From: Leptobrachium leishanense
Lineage: Eukaryota > Chordata > Amphibia > Anura > Megophryidae
DNA: 64,000 nt
Direction of reading: 5' to 3'
Assembly: GCA_009667805.1 (NCBI GenBank)
Contig: CM019070.1
Location: 59,276,735 to 59,340,734 of the forward strand
In this document: positions 1 to 12,760 of the stretch, piece by piece
Layout of the letters: each line of letters begins with the position of its first letter
Position numbering within the stretch: position 1 is the stretch's first letter
Position numbers and translations under genes: made by a program
Notes under the pieces: model-generated
Told to the model about the DNA's origin: nothing
Seen by the model: only the letters and a program-made list of their open reading frames with translations
The model's database searches: none

Positions 1-161
1 AACAGACGATCCGAAAGACTGAAATTCTCCGATTTCACGAAACAAAAATCGATACAAAACACCGAAACGAGCTGAAACGAAAATAGGCCGAAACGATCCG
101 AAACTAAACTTTTGAAAAACCGAACGTGCCGAAACGAAAAAAAAAGTCGTGCACATCCCTA
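1..161. mobile_element. End fragment of a TAGGGATGTGCA hAT-like element
   Basis: AT-rich DNA with repeated CGAAAC-type words ends in TGCACATCCCTA, the same terminus as the complete element at 26670-27231. The rest lies outside the window. Confidence 0.55.
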
Positions 162-204
162 CTTTAAATATTAAACTTTAAATACTAAATGTGAGAAAAG
201 GGGG

Positions 205-276
205 GGTGTTTGTGAGGGTCCTGAGAACGAGCAACAGCATTAATGGCCTGCTCTACAGTGAGTGCCCGCTCAGGTA
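205..276. repeat. Short repeat shared with 16641-16708
   Basis: TTTGTGAGGGTCCTGAG and about 50 following bases (GCAAC, GGCCTGCTCTAC, CCGCTCAGGT) recur at 16641-16708 with few changes. At 16641 the unit belongs to a Penelope-like fragment, so this is probably the same family. Confidence 0.5.
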
Positions 277-1030
277 AAATTACTAGTTAAATACCTTCCG
301 TATAGCTCTGCTTACAGTTCTGCTGAACCCATGGTAATTTGTTTAATTTTTTTTAAGTATCAGATGTAAAGCAGCAATATAAAAACAATGTAGAACGTGG
401 TGCTTTCTTGAGGACTCCCTCCACCCACCATGAAACAAAGTTACCGGCTGCAATGAAGTAAGTCTCATAACCCATGAGCATTCCGCTGCTTTGCAATTAA
501 AAGGGAAAAAATGGACATGATTCAGTTGTGCCGGCCACGCAACACATGCAAATTTCATCTTTCTCTAGACCTACAGTATTTCCATACTGATTCACATATA
601 ATAAGATAATGGTTTTACAAAACATGTATCTACTTATATGTAGAAGAATTAATGACTTGAAGGATAATTTTATACCGGATTTGGTATTGAAATGTGTAAA
701 GGGCCCCTCCGTGTGTACTATATGCATTTTAAATGGTTTTAAGTCATGGAGGCCACTGTCTGAATCCGTTCTTATCCAAGCAATTTACAGCATGGTTTTA
801 AGCCCACCTATTTACTGAAATGTACTAAATATACCACAGTGTGTATGTTATACTTCCACTTTTCCACTGAATTCTGTCACATTTGCTCATTTTCTGTAAT
901 CCTCGTCTATCATTGCACAGGACGGCTGTTGTGTGAAACTTGGTATTTTCAAACTGTAGCATAAGTGCCCCAATAGGGACTCTGGTACTACATTATCATT
1001 GGCTGTTTGGTGCCGTGTCTGTCACTTTAT
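277..1030. other. No gene or recognised repeat seen
   Basis: AT-rich DNA with only short, unconvincing open frames and no recognised repeat boundary. Confidence 0.5.
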
Positions 1031-1712
1031 GGATTATTCATAAAGGACTGAACTTGCCACTGAACAGTGAATTTCTCCATATGGTGCAATTTCGTGGCAG
1101 TTCGTCTATTCACTAAGCAGTCAATTCACCAAACTGGCAAATTGACTGTGAAAAATGGTGCAGTTCACTGCAGTACGGTGGTCTTCGGTGGCAGCTAAAT
1201 TGTCCCTTAGAGAATTAATGGTTTATCTATTCGGAGAACGGCGAACTGCACCGATGTGACGGGGAAGTGGCCTGATTTTCGGTGATTCCGTTTGACAACT
1301 TTAAACAGGAAAATCCCATAGGATTCCATGGAAAACAATATTATCATTTTTATTTAACTCTTGATTCTTTTCATTTTCAGCAGAAAGCCTTTTTACTTTC
1401 TTATCTTTTTAGAGCACCTTTTTGTATTTTTTTTAGGTGAAATTTTGATTCCCTATTTTTTTAAAAGGCTTTTTTGTTATTTTGTGACATACCTTTTTTA
1501 TTATTTTTTAGAGGACCTTTTTTATTATTTAAACACCTATTAGAAGAATAGCAGGCTTCTGTTTTTTTTTCTGCAGATCGCAGCGTTCGGCAGTCATTTC
1601 GGCTGTCTTCGGTGACTCCATCTTCGGCACAGTACAGTAACCCTGTGCTGAATAGTGAAGCACACCGAAGTACAAAGCACTGAAATTTCGGTGCTTTCTG
1701 AATAATCCTTTT
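1031..1712. mobile_element. MITE, GGATTATTCA termini
   Basis: The ends are inverted: GGATTATTCATAAAG at the left and its complement-like CTGAATAATCC at the right. The interior (ACTTGCCACTGAA, GTGCAATTTCGTGGCAGTT, GGCGAACTGCACCGA) recurs at 47965-48412. No coding capacity. The termini resemble those of the CAGGGTTATTC families elsewhere in the window. Confidence 0.6.
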
Positions 1713-2724
1713 GGTCCATTGTTTGTTTGTTTTTTAAACATAATTTATTAGATGCATGTAAATTCAAAATACAGCAACTACATTCAGGCGTCATATCATC
1801 ATATATTCAATTTAAAGTCATGACTTCATATCAGTCCAAATTAAAACGTTCTAAGCATCTTACTTTTACCATAAGATTACAAGGAAAGAAAGAAGAAAAA
1901 AAATAGAAAAAGAAGAGAGGGGAAAGAGAGAAAAAAAGGGAAGGGGGCGGGAGGCCCGGCCTGAACCAACATAAGAAAGAACAAAAACTATTAAAGACCA
2001 AGATGCAAGAGAACGGTAAATCAACCCCACTGCAATCCTGCGTCCAGCCATTCGGTCCATTGTTAATGGCTATTTTTGCTTCAGGAGTGGCAGCGTGGTT
2101 CAGGCTCCGGATGCACATCTTGTCCTGTATTATCAAAATTCACTCCCCGTGAAAGCCGCAAACCTCTTGCACGTTATGTGCATTAAGGGGAGGAAAACTA
2201 GGGATAATAAGGAAACATATTATGAGCTTGTAAGCTTGCGATCAGCCAAACTCCAACCAAGAGCCAGGCTTTGTCAAACTCATTCATGAAACACTATGGG
2301 ACCTATTCTGGTTGAAGACTTGAGATACCACCATGGAAGGTGACAATCCTCGCGAATAGTTATACTTTGATGTCAATAGGACTCCATTGTGCCATCCTGA
2401 TAATAAAACTCAATATGAAATTCGGGCAAAAGCACACAAAAAAACTATTTGACCTTAATGTCCTTCCTGTTACCTGATAAGTAGATGGACGACCTGCACA
2501 ATGATCTCAGGGGGCTTAGTAGACAAGTAAAGTTATTTTTTTCATGTTCTACAGAAAGTATAGGAGGAAACAAACACTATTTCCTATTTGACTTAGGATA
2601 GCAAGTGAGTAAACAAATGCATAAAACCCACACCCACAGTAATTACCAAGCCTCACTCAATCCTTATTGTTTGACTGTGAATATTTCCCTATGTGTCTGC
2701 GTGTCAGAATGTTTGTGTGTGTCC
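1713..2724. other. Unassigned, includes a purine-rich tract
   Basis: Holds a purine-rich tract around 1880-1950 (polypyrimidine on the other strand), which makes low-complexity open frames on the minus strand. No gene or clear repeat boundary seen. Confidence 0.4.
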
Positions 2725-3055
2725 ATACATAGTTACATAGTTACATAGTTATATAGGCTGAAAAAAGACATGCGTCCATCGGGTTCAGCCTCTCCCACAT
2801 AACCTACTGCTGTTGATCCAAAAGAAGGCAAAAAACCCAGTCTGAAATGCTTGCCAATATGCAACATACTGGGAAAAAATTCCTTCTTGACCCCAGAATG
2901 GCAGTCAGATTTCTCCTTGGATCAAGAAGCTTTTACCCACATATTAAATATTATAACCCTTAATATTCTGTGTCTGCAGGAAGTCATCTAGTCGTTTTTT
3001 AAAAGTCTGTACAGACTCTGACCCAACCACCTCAACAGGCAGAGACATGAACATC
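2725..3055 (-). mobile_element. LINE 3' end (CR1/jockey-like frog repeat)
   Basis: Starts with an octamer array, CATAGTTA x3, then GGCTGAAAAAAGACATGCGT and CATCGGGTTCAGCC, a layout widespread in frog genomes as the 3' end of a non-LTR retrotransposon on the opposite strand. The tail array gives the orientation. Degraded frames remain (matching words such as GACTCTGACCCAACCACCTC), with no usable ORF. Confidence 0.65.
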
Positions 3056-3989
3056 TTTGTGCATGACTGTGGTTTGTGTTTGGTTACTCATGAGAATTTG
3101 TGTGTCTTTACGTGACTATCATTGGACAATGTATGTACCATTGAGAGTTAGGAAAGAAACCACATTCCAAAACCAGATAATGATCTTGTAGGAGAATCTA
3201 GTGGTATCATAAAGAGTTCCGTGAAAGAATAATCACAGCTTTGTTATTAGATTGATGTTTTTCTCAATTTTCTTTGAGCTCAACAACACCCTTGCAGAAC
3301 TGCACTATGTAGAGTAAACATGAAGGGTTCTGGACTTTGTGCTGTGGGAGAAGGCACTGGAGAAAATCCAGGTACGCGGTCCATGAAAGGGATCCAGAGA
3401 CACGGTCAGACGGAGCAGAGGTCGAGGCTGGCAGAATTGGTCCCAAGTCAGTAGAACAGGCTGAGACAAATTCAAACACAGGCATGTTATATCACCCAGT
3501 GTCAGAGACAACTGAGTGCTGAAGCTACAGAGGCTGGGTTATAATAAAGGCATAGAAGTACCCTCAGGTGAGGAAAATTGTCCATGTCCTGCAGGTGGGA
3601 GCACAGGAGCTTAGTCTAAGCAGATAGTCATTGCAACCATGATTACTTTAAGAAGTCTGAGAATTTCTGAGGTAGACTAGACAAAGAACTGGAGTCCATG
3701 TATTCAAACCTTGGCGGGTGGGGGGGTTAAAGGGGTGGCCGCGTCTGGCTGTGTGCAGGGCTCGGGGTTATCCATGACAGCCCTGAAGGAATAGGATTAT
3801 TGCTACCAGATCAACTGGGTAACATTCTCACCTATAATTACCTTGGTAACACTCGCACAAAATGTCTCAGTCACTCCTGAAATTAGATTTTTTTCCTTAG
3901 TTTTCATGAATTTATGTAAATAGCCATGATTCCATGTTAGTAATGTAAGTAATGTCTGCACATGGGGACTCCCAGGACTCTGATCAGCA
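3056..3989. other. Unassigned; possible LTR-like remnant 3330-3600
   Basis: Words such as GGTACGCGGTCCATGAA and CGGAGCAGAGGTCGAGGC resemble sequence around 18570-18640 in the solo LTR on the other strand, so an old LTR-family remnant is possible. No host gene seen. Confidence 0.3.
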
Positions 3990-4320
3990 GATACGTGTGT
4001 GTGCATGTTTATATCCATACATATTTGTGTGTATCCATGTATGTAATTCTGTATATGTATGAAGCACACTATAAAAGTGGGTGTATTCATGTATATTGTC
4101 TGTGTGAATATGTTTGTCGGCGTATGCAAGTATATACTGTGTGTGTATATATATATATGTGTGTATGCCTGTGTGCACAGGTATATAGGTATGTCTGTGA
4201 GTGCATGCATATGCCTATCTGCGTGCATGCATGTATATGTTTGTATATGTCTGTGTGTATGCATGTATGTATATGTTTGTATATGTCTTTGTGTATGCAT
4301 GTTTTTATATAGAGCATAAT
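3990..4320. repeat. Degenerate TG/TATG microsatellite
   Basis: About 330 bp of TGTGTATG, GCATG and ATATGT words. It yields long but low-complexity frames on both strands (His/Thr/Tyr or Cys/Val/Met rich) that are not genes. Confidence 0.85.
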
Positions 4321-5361
4321 TGAATAATTGTGTGTGGTGCAGGATATCTAGAGAACTGGGTGGGGTTGGGGGTCCTCTCAGTTTCTTTTGCTGAGGGCCC
4401 TGCTGCAAAAGCTAAGGGTGGCCCTACTGTGATGTAGTTAGGACTCAAGTTGACTCAGCAGTTCTATCCTGTGTCAGCACCAGTTTCTGAGCGGGTCCAC
4501 ACAGAGCGCATCCACCCACCTTCCTTAGCATAGAGGGGCTTGGTCTAGCAGACTCATTTCTCAGCAAAGCTGTGATCGACCACAGAGGCTTACTGGAAAT
4601 ATATACATATACAGTTGTAACCACTTCTCTGATATGAAATCGATGTCTAATACGTTTAGTGTTCGCAACAGTTAAACGGATGATGCATGTATTACTGTTA
4701 TGGGCGCTATGGCGCTTACCCCAGATCAGCATTGTTTGGATCATTAGAAACAGTTTTTTATAGTACGGAAAGCAATGAAAACTGTAATACCTTGTATCTC
4801 AAGCCATGGAGGTAATACACGATTCAAAATACCACTCAACCCCAGTTGGTTTCGAGACCAAGAGACTGTTGAGCGAAAACACAATAACTCTATTCACATA
4901 GGTATCTTGACTGGATACATGAGCATAATATGGTACAAGACAGGCATATTTAATCGTATGTTTACAATAAGAGAGTGTGTTAATAGGTCAGTAATGAGGC
5001 TTGTTCTTAAACAGGTTGTTTGAGAGGTTGGTGAGTATTGCAGCCTGCAGGGCAGTCACACAATCAGAGAACTTGTGATTAATGCTGCAACTAGAATAAA
5101 TACTCAACAAACAACTGTATCAGTAAGTAGGTCTCTCGACCTGGCGGGCAGAACCACAATCTGAAGCCTTGCGATTAGGACTGAAACCAGATGGAGCGGT
5201 CAGCAGAGACTTAGGACGGCAGATAGGTTTCTCAACCTGGCGGGCAGACCTCCAAACGAAAAGCATGTGGTTAAACATAGACTGGTACACAGAATACCGC
5301 ACAGAACAAACACACATAGGAATTAGCAAGAGAATCGTCGATAGGCAAGCCAGGTCAAAAC
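4321..5361. other. Unassigned sequence before the solo LTR
   Basis: No gene recognised. A short direct repeat, CTCGACCTGGCGGGCAG at about 5137 and CTCAACCTGGCGGGCAG at about 5232, suggests old repeat DNA. Confidence 0.35.
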
Positions 5362-5366
5362 GTATG

Positions 5367-6278
5367 TGTTACATTCCCCCAGCCAGGTCCCCTGGTGCTG
5401 AGAGCTCTTCTCAGCCCTTTTGGTTTTTAGGGTTAATTCTGTCTGGCTCTCTGCCCCTGGAGTCTCAGCGTCTGACCAGACCTGTGGTCACATGACCAGC
5501 ACTGCCCTATATATGGCAATCAGTGCATTGGTTCCCTGATCCAGTATAGATCTTGCTTGCTGAGTTCCTGATTGCTGTAAATTGTATTTGGATATCTTGG
5601 TTCTGACCTCTGGCTCTGTATTCTGACGATTCTTGTGATTTACCCCTGGTACCGTGTATGTGATATATTGGTTCATGACTCCTGGCTTTGCGTACTGACT
5701 ATTCTCTTGCTTATGTCCATTGTGTGTTGTCTGAGCAGTTTTGGTTTTCATGCTTATGTTTTCTTGATTTTCATGTTTTTCTTTCGTGCTCAGGTTCTCT
5801 CATTCTGGTGTGAGACCTAATTTCTAGGTATCCTGCTGGTTTTGCTGGTCGCAGCATAACCTCGAGTTTTATGTGAGTCCTGCCCTGCATCCTGCAGACT
5901 ATATTCTGTCTAGTCTGTTTTTTCCTGGTTTGTTGTGTATCTATTGCAGCAGCTCATTGTTCTGGTATATAGAGACCACCTAAAGGATCTCTTTCTTGTT
6001 CCGTTGTTGATAAATATTCCTTTTTGTCAAGTCTGGATTAACCCCTTTATTTCTTTGTGTACGTTTTCTCGTATTCACTCCCACCCTGGACTCTGTATAG
6101 TTAGAAGGATATCCATGGACCTTACCCCAGTGCAGGGCTTTCCACGTGTGTCTTGTCTGGTTCTGTTTAATCCTGTATCCAGGGTTCTGCAGTATGAAGA
6201 GAGACACATACCTGCTTAAAGGGCTAAATACACTCTGCAGCGAGAACCCCCCTTTGGCTCCTGAGGGCCACCGTAACA
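5367..6278 (+). mobile_element. Solo LTR with 5-bp target duplication
   Basis: Begins TGTTACATTC and ends CCGTAACA, flanked on both sides by GTATG (5362-5366 and 6279-6283). A TATA-like CTATATATGG sits near 5506. No internal region or coding sequence is attached, so it is a solo LTR left by recombination. Related copies are at 18117-18907 (inverted) and about 45454-47015. The superfamily (Gypsy or endogenous retrovirus) cannot be told from the LTR alone. Confidence 0.75.
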
Positions 6279-6623
6279 GTATGCAGGGTCCTCGTATAAG
6301 CAATTCGGCAACTGGGTAATCAAACACACTGATACTAGGTACAGCAAGCGATGCGGGAAATAAACACCACGTCAGGGCGATGAGCAGATACTCGCGCCCT
6401 GCTTTTAAGACCGGCTCCGCGTGACCATGCCAAGCCCCGCCCCCTCAGATGCCGATTGGCCATTATTAACTCCTGGCACCTGGCCAGCCACAGATGTTGC
6501 CAAGTGCCCAGACCCCCCCCCCAGGCAGCACCGCGGGGGCCGAGAACTTAACAACTACACTGCATTGCCTTTATCATTAAAAGGGTTCTTTCTAACTAGA
6601 AAGACATTATAACACCCTAGGGG

Positions 6624-7784
6624 CCCTATTAAATTCTTAACGCTAATGTTAGCGCTCAGTTGTGTGACGTTTAACGTTAGGTTGAGGCTGGTGTCAGACG
6701 AGCGCAGTGTGAACGTCCGTTTTTGTGCAGATAACAACGTCCGTTGCAGCATAGAATAATCGCCAATGGAGCCCCCACATGAAGTGCGTCCGCACCGAAC
6801 TGCAGGCGCACAACGCACGCGGCAAACGGACGCAAGTTAGGCAAGAACGTAAAGCCGCTAGAACAGACGTGTGGAGTGCGCTGAGTCCACAACGTCTGCA
6901 TAGCTTTGTGTGTGAGTGATGAACGAGGTCAGACGGACTGCATTTGTGCAGCCAGCATTTTTGACGGACAAAATGTTTTTCATATTTAATTTATTTTCCC
7001 TGCTACATCTGTCAAAAATAATGTCAGTTTAAAAAACGGACTGTGTGGCCACTACTGCGTCTTCAGTACTGCAGGGGCGCACAGTCCGTACAAAATGCGC
7101 TCGTCTGACACCAGCCTAAGTGGCCCTAGCATTTTCAGCCCATATTACAATCCGAATGCTAACAGGTTAAAAAAAAACATTAGCGACTCGGAGCTTGCGC
7201 TTTTCAGTGCGAGTTTACTGTACTTTGCGCTCCCTATGCTTAACATGGGGAGCGCAAAGAGTTAATTAGCGTTAGTATTACAGAGTCCTAACCCTAATTG
7301 CATCCCGTTGCAGTTAACTGAAAAGTTACCCACAGTTAGGAGCGAACTGATTGCGCTTCTGGAGTCAGTTATTGCCAGCTGTATAAAGGAAAAAAAGAAA
7401 AAAAAAAGAACATACTCCCCTCTCATCCTGTGGCGAGAAGAGCGGCCTGATCCGCTTCTTCTGGCTGCCAGGGGCAAAGGGAGACGGGGGAAAAAGTCCA
7501 CCAGGCTCCCTCCACGATCACTCCGCCGACCTGCAGGATCTTGCGAGAGGAGAGATCCTGCAGGTCATGTGACTGGCAGTGGACGCCTCAGTGGAGACCT
7601 ATGGACTCCATGGAGGGGATGCTCGCGGCGACGCTTAGCGTGAAGATCGGAATATGGCCCCAGGATTTAGAAATTGTTAGATTATCATTATTATGATCTT
7701 TACACTAAAACAGGGATGCTAACAGGAATAACCTGCGCCTGCTAACGCTGAGTGCTAACGTTAGCGTTAAGAATGTAATAGGGC
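6624..7784. mobile_element. MITE with GCCCTATT termini, hosting a second MITE
   Basis: Left end GCCCTATTAAATTCTTAACG and right end (reversed) GCCCTATTACATTCTTAACG are inverted, continuing into CTAACGTTAGC. The TTAA-type MITE at 6686-7116 is inserted inside. No coding capacity. Confidence 0.65.
6686..7116. mobile_element. GGCTRGGGTCAGACG MITE (TTAA family), copy 1
   Basis: Termini GGCTGGTGTCAGACGAGCGC and, inverted, GGCTGGTGTCAGACGAGCGC. The interior carries CGTCCGTT and ACGCACACAA words shared with the copies at 30679, 36240, 52756, 61395 and 62146. The flanks are decayed versions of TTAA. Confidence 0.75.
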
Positions 7785-8207
7785 ACTGAATGCTTAATAT
7801 TGTGACGTGTGCAGGTTGGTTCTGGGCACCCCCACATGCAGCACCAGGAATCCCTTTAACCCGGAGAGGAACTGGTCCTTGAAACGGCTGGAATTCACAA
7901 TTGTGAAAGGATACACAGGAGAGCTGGACAAGATTATCAGTCCTGAAGTTATAACAAGTCAAGGCGCAGGCCAGAAAGATACTGGAATCAAAAAAAGGCA
8001 CGGCAAGTCAGTACATTTAGATTCAAGGAACAGAGCAGGGTCAGACTCGGTACATGGCTTGTATAGCCAAAACGTTGGGTTACTGGTCTCTGCTGCGGTG
8101 CTTTCACTGAGTAGGTCTTCCTTTTCTTCTTCATTCATCTTTTTTTATGTTTTTTCGTGTATTTCTTATTTTTTGTGATTTGTTGGACATTTCTTTGGAT
8201 ATGATAG
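7785..8207. other. No gene or repeat recognised
   Basis: An open frame of about 120 codons here has no recognisable domain. Confidence 0.4.
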
Positions 8208-9024
8208 TTTGAGACTAGGGATGAGCCAAACACCCCCGTGTTCGGTTCGCCTTCGAACTTGAACAATTTCAAAAGTTCGCGTTCGAACACGAACTGAACT
8301 CAATGCAAGACAATGGGACTCAAAAGTTCGGTTTTTAGAGTGCCCTGCAAGAGGGTATCTATGCAAGATATTTGCCATAAAAGGTGTATGGGGGTCCGGG
8401 TAGTGCCCTGGGGGACAGGAAACGAGGACGAAAAGTTTTAAAAAAAAAGTTTTTAAAGGGACAGTGAGTTTTCCATGAAATAAGGGTTAAAAATAAAAAC
8501 GAAAAATTCCTTCAAATATCGTGCCTAGGAGGTCTCCATAACCTGCCCGTGAAGTGGCGGATTTGTAGAATTTATAGAAACATTTAAAAACAAAAAAATG
8601 ACGTTTCAAATGGCGGGAAACGGTTTTCCTTTAATCTATTCATAAATAACTGGGGCAGCAGTCTGTATTAAAAGAGGAGACCTTTTAGGACACGCAGAAC
8701 AAGTTTATTGATTTTTTTTTGGCTAAATTATGTTAAAACTTATGCAGGCTTTTGATGAAAGTAACAATAGGTGCTTTAAAATTGGGCCTTTAGTGTCGGC
8801 AACAGTGCCGTCACACCGTAACCCCTCTGTGGTGTTGTGGAAGAGTGCAGGGTTGGACCCTGCGGTCCAAAAAATTTAAATGATATAAATCTGGTACAGG
8901 CGTTAGTGCACCCAAATATTGTGCCTTTTGGTGGCAGCAAGTGCCTTCACACCGTAACCCCTTTGTGCTATTGTGGAAGAGTTCAGTGGTGAAGGTTTTG
9001 TGAATGCAGAAGACCTCCCGATCT

Positions 9025-12000
9025 CTTCCGTTACGTCAGCATCAGGGGATTGATAGCTGCTGATCCAGGACTGATTCAATTTTATAAATGTCAGCCGGTC
9101 TACAGAGTCGGTGGACAGACGCACTCTTTTGTCTGTGACAAAACCTCCAGCGGAACTGAACGTCCTTTCAGAAAGCACTCTGGATGAAGGGCAACCTAGT
9201 AGCTGCATAGCATATTGGCTAAGTTCTGGCCAGTGATCCAATCTCAACACCCAGTAAGCCAGTGGATCACCTGCTGGAAAGGTATCCAAGTCTGCCCTTG
9301 CCCCTAGGTAGTCCTGCACCATATGGTGAAGACGCTGGCAATGGGTGCCTACATTTGATGTCCCTGGGCGTTGTGGACTAAAAAAATTGGAAAAGGCATC
9401 AGTCAAGCGGCCCCTTTCACCGCTCTTCCTCTGATCAACCGCAGCCTCAGAAGCACCTGTGTCATCACTTGGTAACCTACCAGTGCCTGGAAAGGTGTTA
9501 CACAAGTGTCGCTTTAGAGCGTCCTCAAGTTTTTTCATCCTGTGCTCCCTCTGTGCGGGCAGGATGAGCTCTGCAACTTTCCCCTTGTATCGTGGATCAA
9601 GAAGGGTTGCCAACCAGTAATGATCCCTCTCCTTGATAGCATCAATCCTGGGGTCCTTTACCAGGCTTTGCAGGATAAGGGAGCCCATGCAGCGTAGGTT
9701 GGAGGTGGCATTAGCTTCTGAGTCTTCCTGGTCAATGAGGATGACCCCGTTGTGCACTTCCTCCTCCCAGCCACATACTAGTCCTTGTGTTTCTGGGCAC
9801 ACAAAACCCTCCCTTGAGGAATCCCCACCTTCAATGCCCCACTACTTTAAATATTCCTCCTCCCCCTCATCCTCCGCCTGTCTGATCTGAGGAGGACCTG
9901 CTGGAATGCTGTCTGCGGAAAGACTGGGGCCTTGAGAGCTAGGGAAGGCCTCCTCTTCCTCCCGCTGCTCTGCCGCTAGTGCCACATCTATAATTCCCTG
10001 CAGAGTGCGCTCCAGCAGGAACACTAAAGGAATTGTGTAACTGCATGCACTGTCCCTGCTCACCATCCTGGTTGCCTCCTCAAATGGTGACAGTACAGTG
10101 CATGCATCCTTGATCATCAGCCACTGCGGAGGGAAAAAAAACAAGTTGACCTGAACCTGTGCTTGTGCCATACTCACACAGGTACTCGTTGATGGCCCTC
10201 TGCTGCTTGTACAGATGCTGCAGCATTGCTAATGTCGAGTTCCACCTGGTGGGCATGTCACAGATCAGACGATTTGTGGGAAGGTGGAATTCTCTTTGAA
10301 TTTCTGCCAGGCAAACACTTGCTGGGAATGACCATCTGAAGTGGCTGCAGACTTTTCTGGGCTGGCTGAGAAGCTCTGCCAGCCCTGGGTACCTGGTTAG
10401 GAAACGCTGTACCACCAGATTTGCTGCGGAATATGCTGGCGCTTTATAAATAAACAATAATAATAATAATTTAGGACGTGTGCTAGGCATGGTACATGCG
10501 TCAACTTACCCAGGCCTAGGGCGGAGAAAAGGTTGCTGCCATTATCACAGACGACCATTCCCAGCTGAAGCTAACCATCTCTGCACCTGCCCCTGCAGAG
10601 CTGATAGAATTTCTGGCCTGGTCTGGTGTGGCTCCTGTCCCCTAAACAAACCAGCTCAAGCACAGTATGGCATCTTTTTGCTTGAGCCATTGCATAGCCC
10701 CTGTCACGCATCAGTTTAACTGCCACTTTGCCAGAGACAGGAGGAGGAGGAAGAGGGAGAGGTGGTGGGGTGGAGCAGATAGACCTCATACAAGCAGCTT
10801 TCTGGAGGCGTGGTGGATGAACAAGCTCCAGCACAGAGCCCTGTCTTGGATCCCTCCCAGCTGCAATCAGAGTTACCCAGTGTGCCGTGAAAGAAATGTA
10901 ACGGCCCTGTCCATGCTTTCTGGACTACGTGTCTAAAGTCACATGCACCTTGCTGCTGACTGCCTTTCCCAATGACTCCATAACATTTTCTTCCATGTGC
11001 TGGTATAGTGCTGGAATGGCCTTCCGTGAAAAGTAATGGCGTTTTGGAACCTGCTACTGTGGTACAGCACATTCAGCAAATTCACGGAAGGAAGCAGAGT
11101 CCACCAGCTGGAAAGGCAGCAGCTGCAATAAGAGTAATTTTGCTAAGCTGGCATTTAGACGTTGTGCTTGGGGATAGTTGGGACTATATTTTTTCTTACG
11201 CTGCAGCAGCTGCAGCAACGTAATCTGACTGCGTAAATCTTCAGCTGATGGGATGCTGTCACATTGTGAGGAAGGACCTGGTACATCCATTACTGTATCA
11301 TCATCCCTGTCAGTGGAGGTTGGAGTCAATGACATGGCAGGACATATAGTGGGGGTACAGACAGGTGAGGAGGACCTACGCAAAGTTTTGCGCCAACGGG
11401 ATGCATGGCAGGTAGTCATATGTCACCTCAAGCACGTGGTATCCAAGCGTCCGGTGTCTTTCCCACACTTGAGCCTCATTTGACACAGATTACAAATGGC
11501 AACGGTGCGGTCTGCTGCACATTTCTTAAAGAACTCCCAGACCGCAGAGTTCCCGGATGTGTGCTTTGAGACAACAGCGCTCTGCACTGGAGCAGCTCTG
11601 ACATCTGATGCCTTGGACTGACTACTGCTACGGTTGGTCATAGAGGACGTTGTGCCTCGTGTTTGTTGTGCCTCCTCCTCCTCACTTGACTCCTCTGTTC
11701 GATCAGGCACCCAGGTGGAGTTAGTGACCTCATCATCATTGTCATCACCCCCTATCTCCTCGTCACTGGAGCCAACTTGGCAGTATGCTGCAGCTGCTGG
11801 GGCAACATGAGTGCCAGTTATTTGTGTGTCATCACTGGCACCCCCTTCCTCTAGGTTGATTATACTCCCTTCTTAAACCTCAGCGATTGAATCAGAGCAC
11901 TGTAGTTGCTGCGCATCCTCAAGCAGCATGTCACTGTCATTGTAGTCAAACAATTCAGCTGGCTCCTCCGTGTGTGATAGTGCAGCTATGGCAGGAGTAG

Positions 12001-12298
12001 CTGTGGACATGGAGGCTGCATTAGATGCTTTGGCAGCTGAGATGGACTGTAAAGCACTACAAGCCTGGCTGGCGGAGGACTGGGAGGATGAGGATGGCCT
12101 GGTTAGCCAATCCACCAAATCCTCTGTATGTTGCTGCTGCTTAAGATGGCCAGCACCAGATAGAAAGGACAAGCGTGGCCCTGCAGAGGATGCACCATGT
12201 CCATGACAACCAGAGGCACGGCCTCCCGACACAGAGGCTGCTTGCCCTCTTATCTATGCCTGGGAGCGTCTGCCTGTCCTTTTTGGTCTTTCTGACAT
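9025..12298 (-). pseudogene. hAT transposase, BED zinc finger type, decayed (copy 1)
   Basis: The reading frame starts at the ATG 12298-12296 (MSERPKRTGRRSQ) and is stopped at codon 15 by TAG where copy 2 has CAG. A BED zinc finger follows (about 11420-11560): AVWEFFKKC, then AICNLCQMRLKCGKDTG, with TGA replacing an Arg CGA codon in TTCLR-R. Downstream pieces carry WNSTLAMLQHLYKQQRAINE (about 10180-10250), DPRYKGKVAELILP (about 9555-9600) and the C-terminal dimerisation domain with YWVLRLDHWPELSQYAMQLL (about 9200-9260). In the family this enzyme cuts and pastes the element by recognising its termini. Several frameshifts and a lost stop codon make it non-functional. Confidence 0.9.
10421..10472 (-). 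mobile_element. Tiny LINE 3' tail insertion inside hAT copy 1
   Basis: Copy 2 reads CACCAGATTTAGGACGTG without interruption. Copy 1 has about 52 bp more, ending in the minus-strand tail ATTATTATTATTG-TTTATTTATAAAGCGCC, a known LINE 3' end. The same tail occurs at 21493 and in part at 47372. Confidence 0.65.
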
Positions 12299-12419
12299 GG
12301 TGAGTGAGATATAGATTAAAGATATACAGAACTCTGATTCAACTCTGTTATAAAAATTGGAGATATGCTGCAGAACTCTGATTCAACTCTAGTATAAAGA
12401 TTAAAGATTTCCAGAACTC

Positions 12420-12760
12420 TGGTATAACTCAGTGAGACACCCTGATAGCTGGCAGCCAGTGACAAGACACAGATTACAATTCCCAGAAACCTCCTATAAA
12501 TCAGTGAGACCCCCTGATGGGTGGCAGTGACAAGACACACATTACAATTCCCAGAAACCACCTACAAGTCAGTGAGACCCCCTGATAGGACCCCCTGATA
12601 GCTGGCAGTGAGAAGACACCGATTACAATTCCCAGAAACCTCCTATAAATCAGTGACTCCCTGATGGGTGGCAGTGAGAACACACAGATTAGAACAATTC
12701 CCAGATATTTTGTAGAAATGAGACACCCCCCCCCCCCCAATAGCTACTGGCAGTGAGAAC
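12420..12760. repeat. Tandem repeats in the 5' region of hAT copy 1
   Basis: About four diverged units of roughly 65-80 bp containing CCCAGAAACCTCCTATAAAT, CAGTGAGACCCCCTGAT and GGCAGTGACAAGACAC. They lie between the transposase start and the right terminus. Copy 2 carries its own array with different unit sequence at the same place. Confidence 0.75.

Noticed and set aside
3803..4408. 201-codon frame rich in His, Thr and Tyr
   Set aside because: Lies in a degenerate TG/TATG microsatellite; no domain, and open on both strands.
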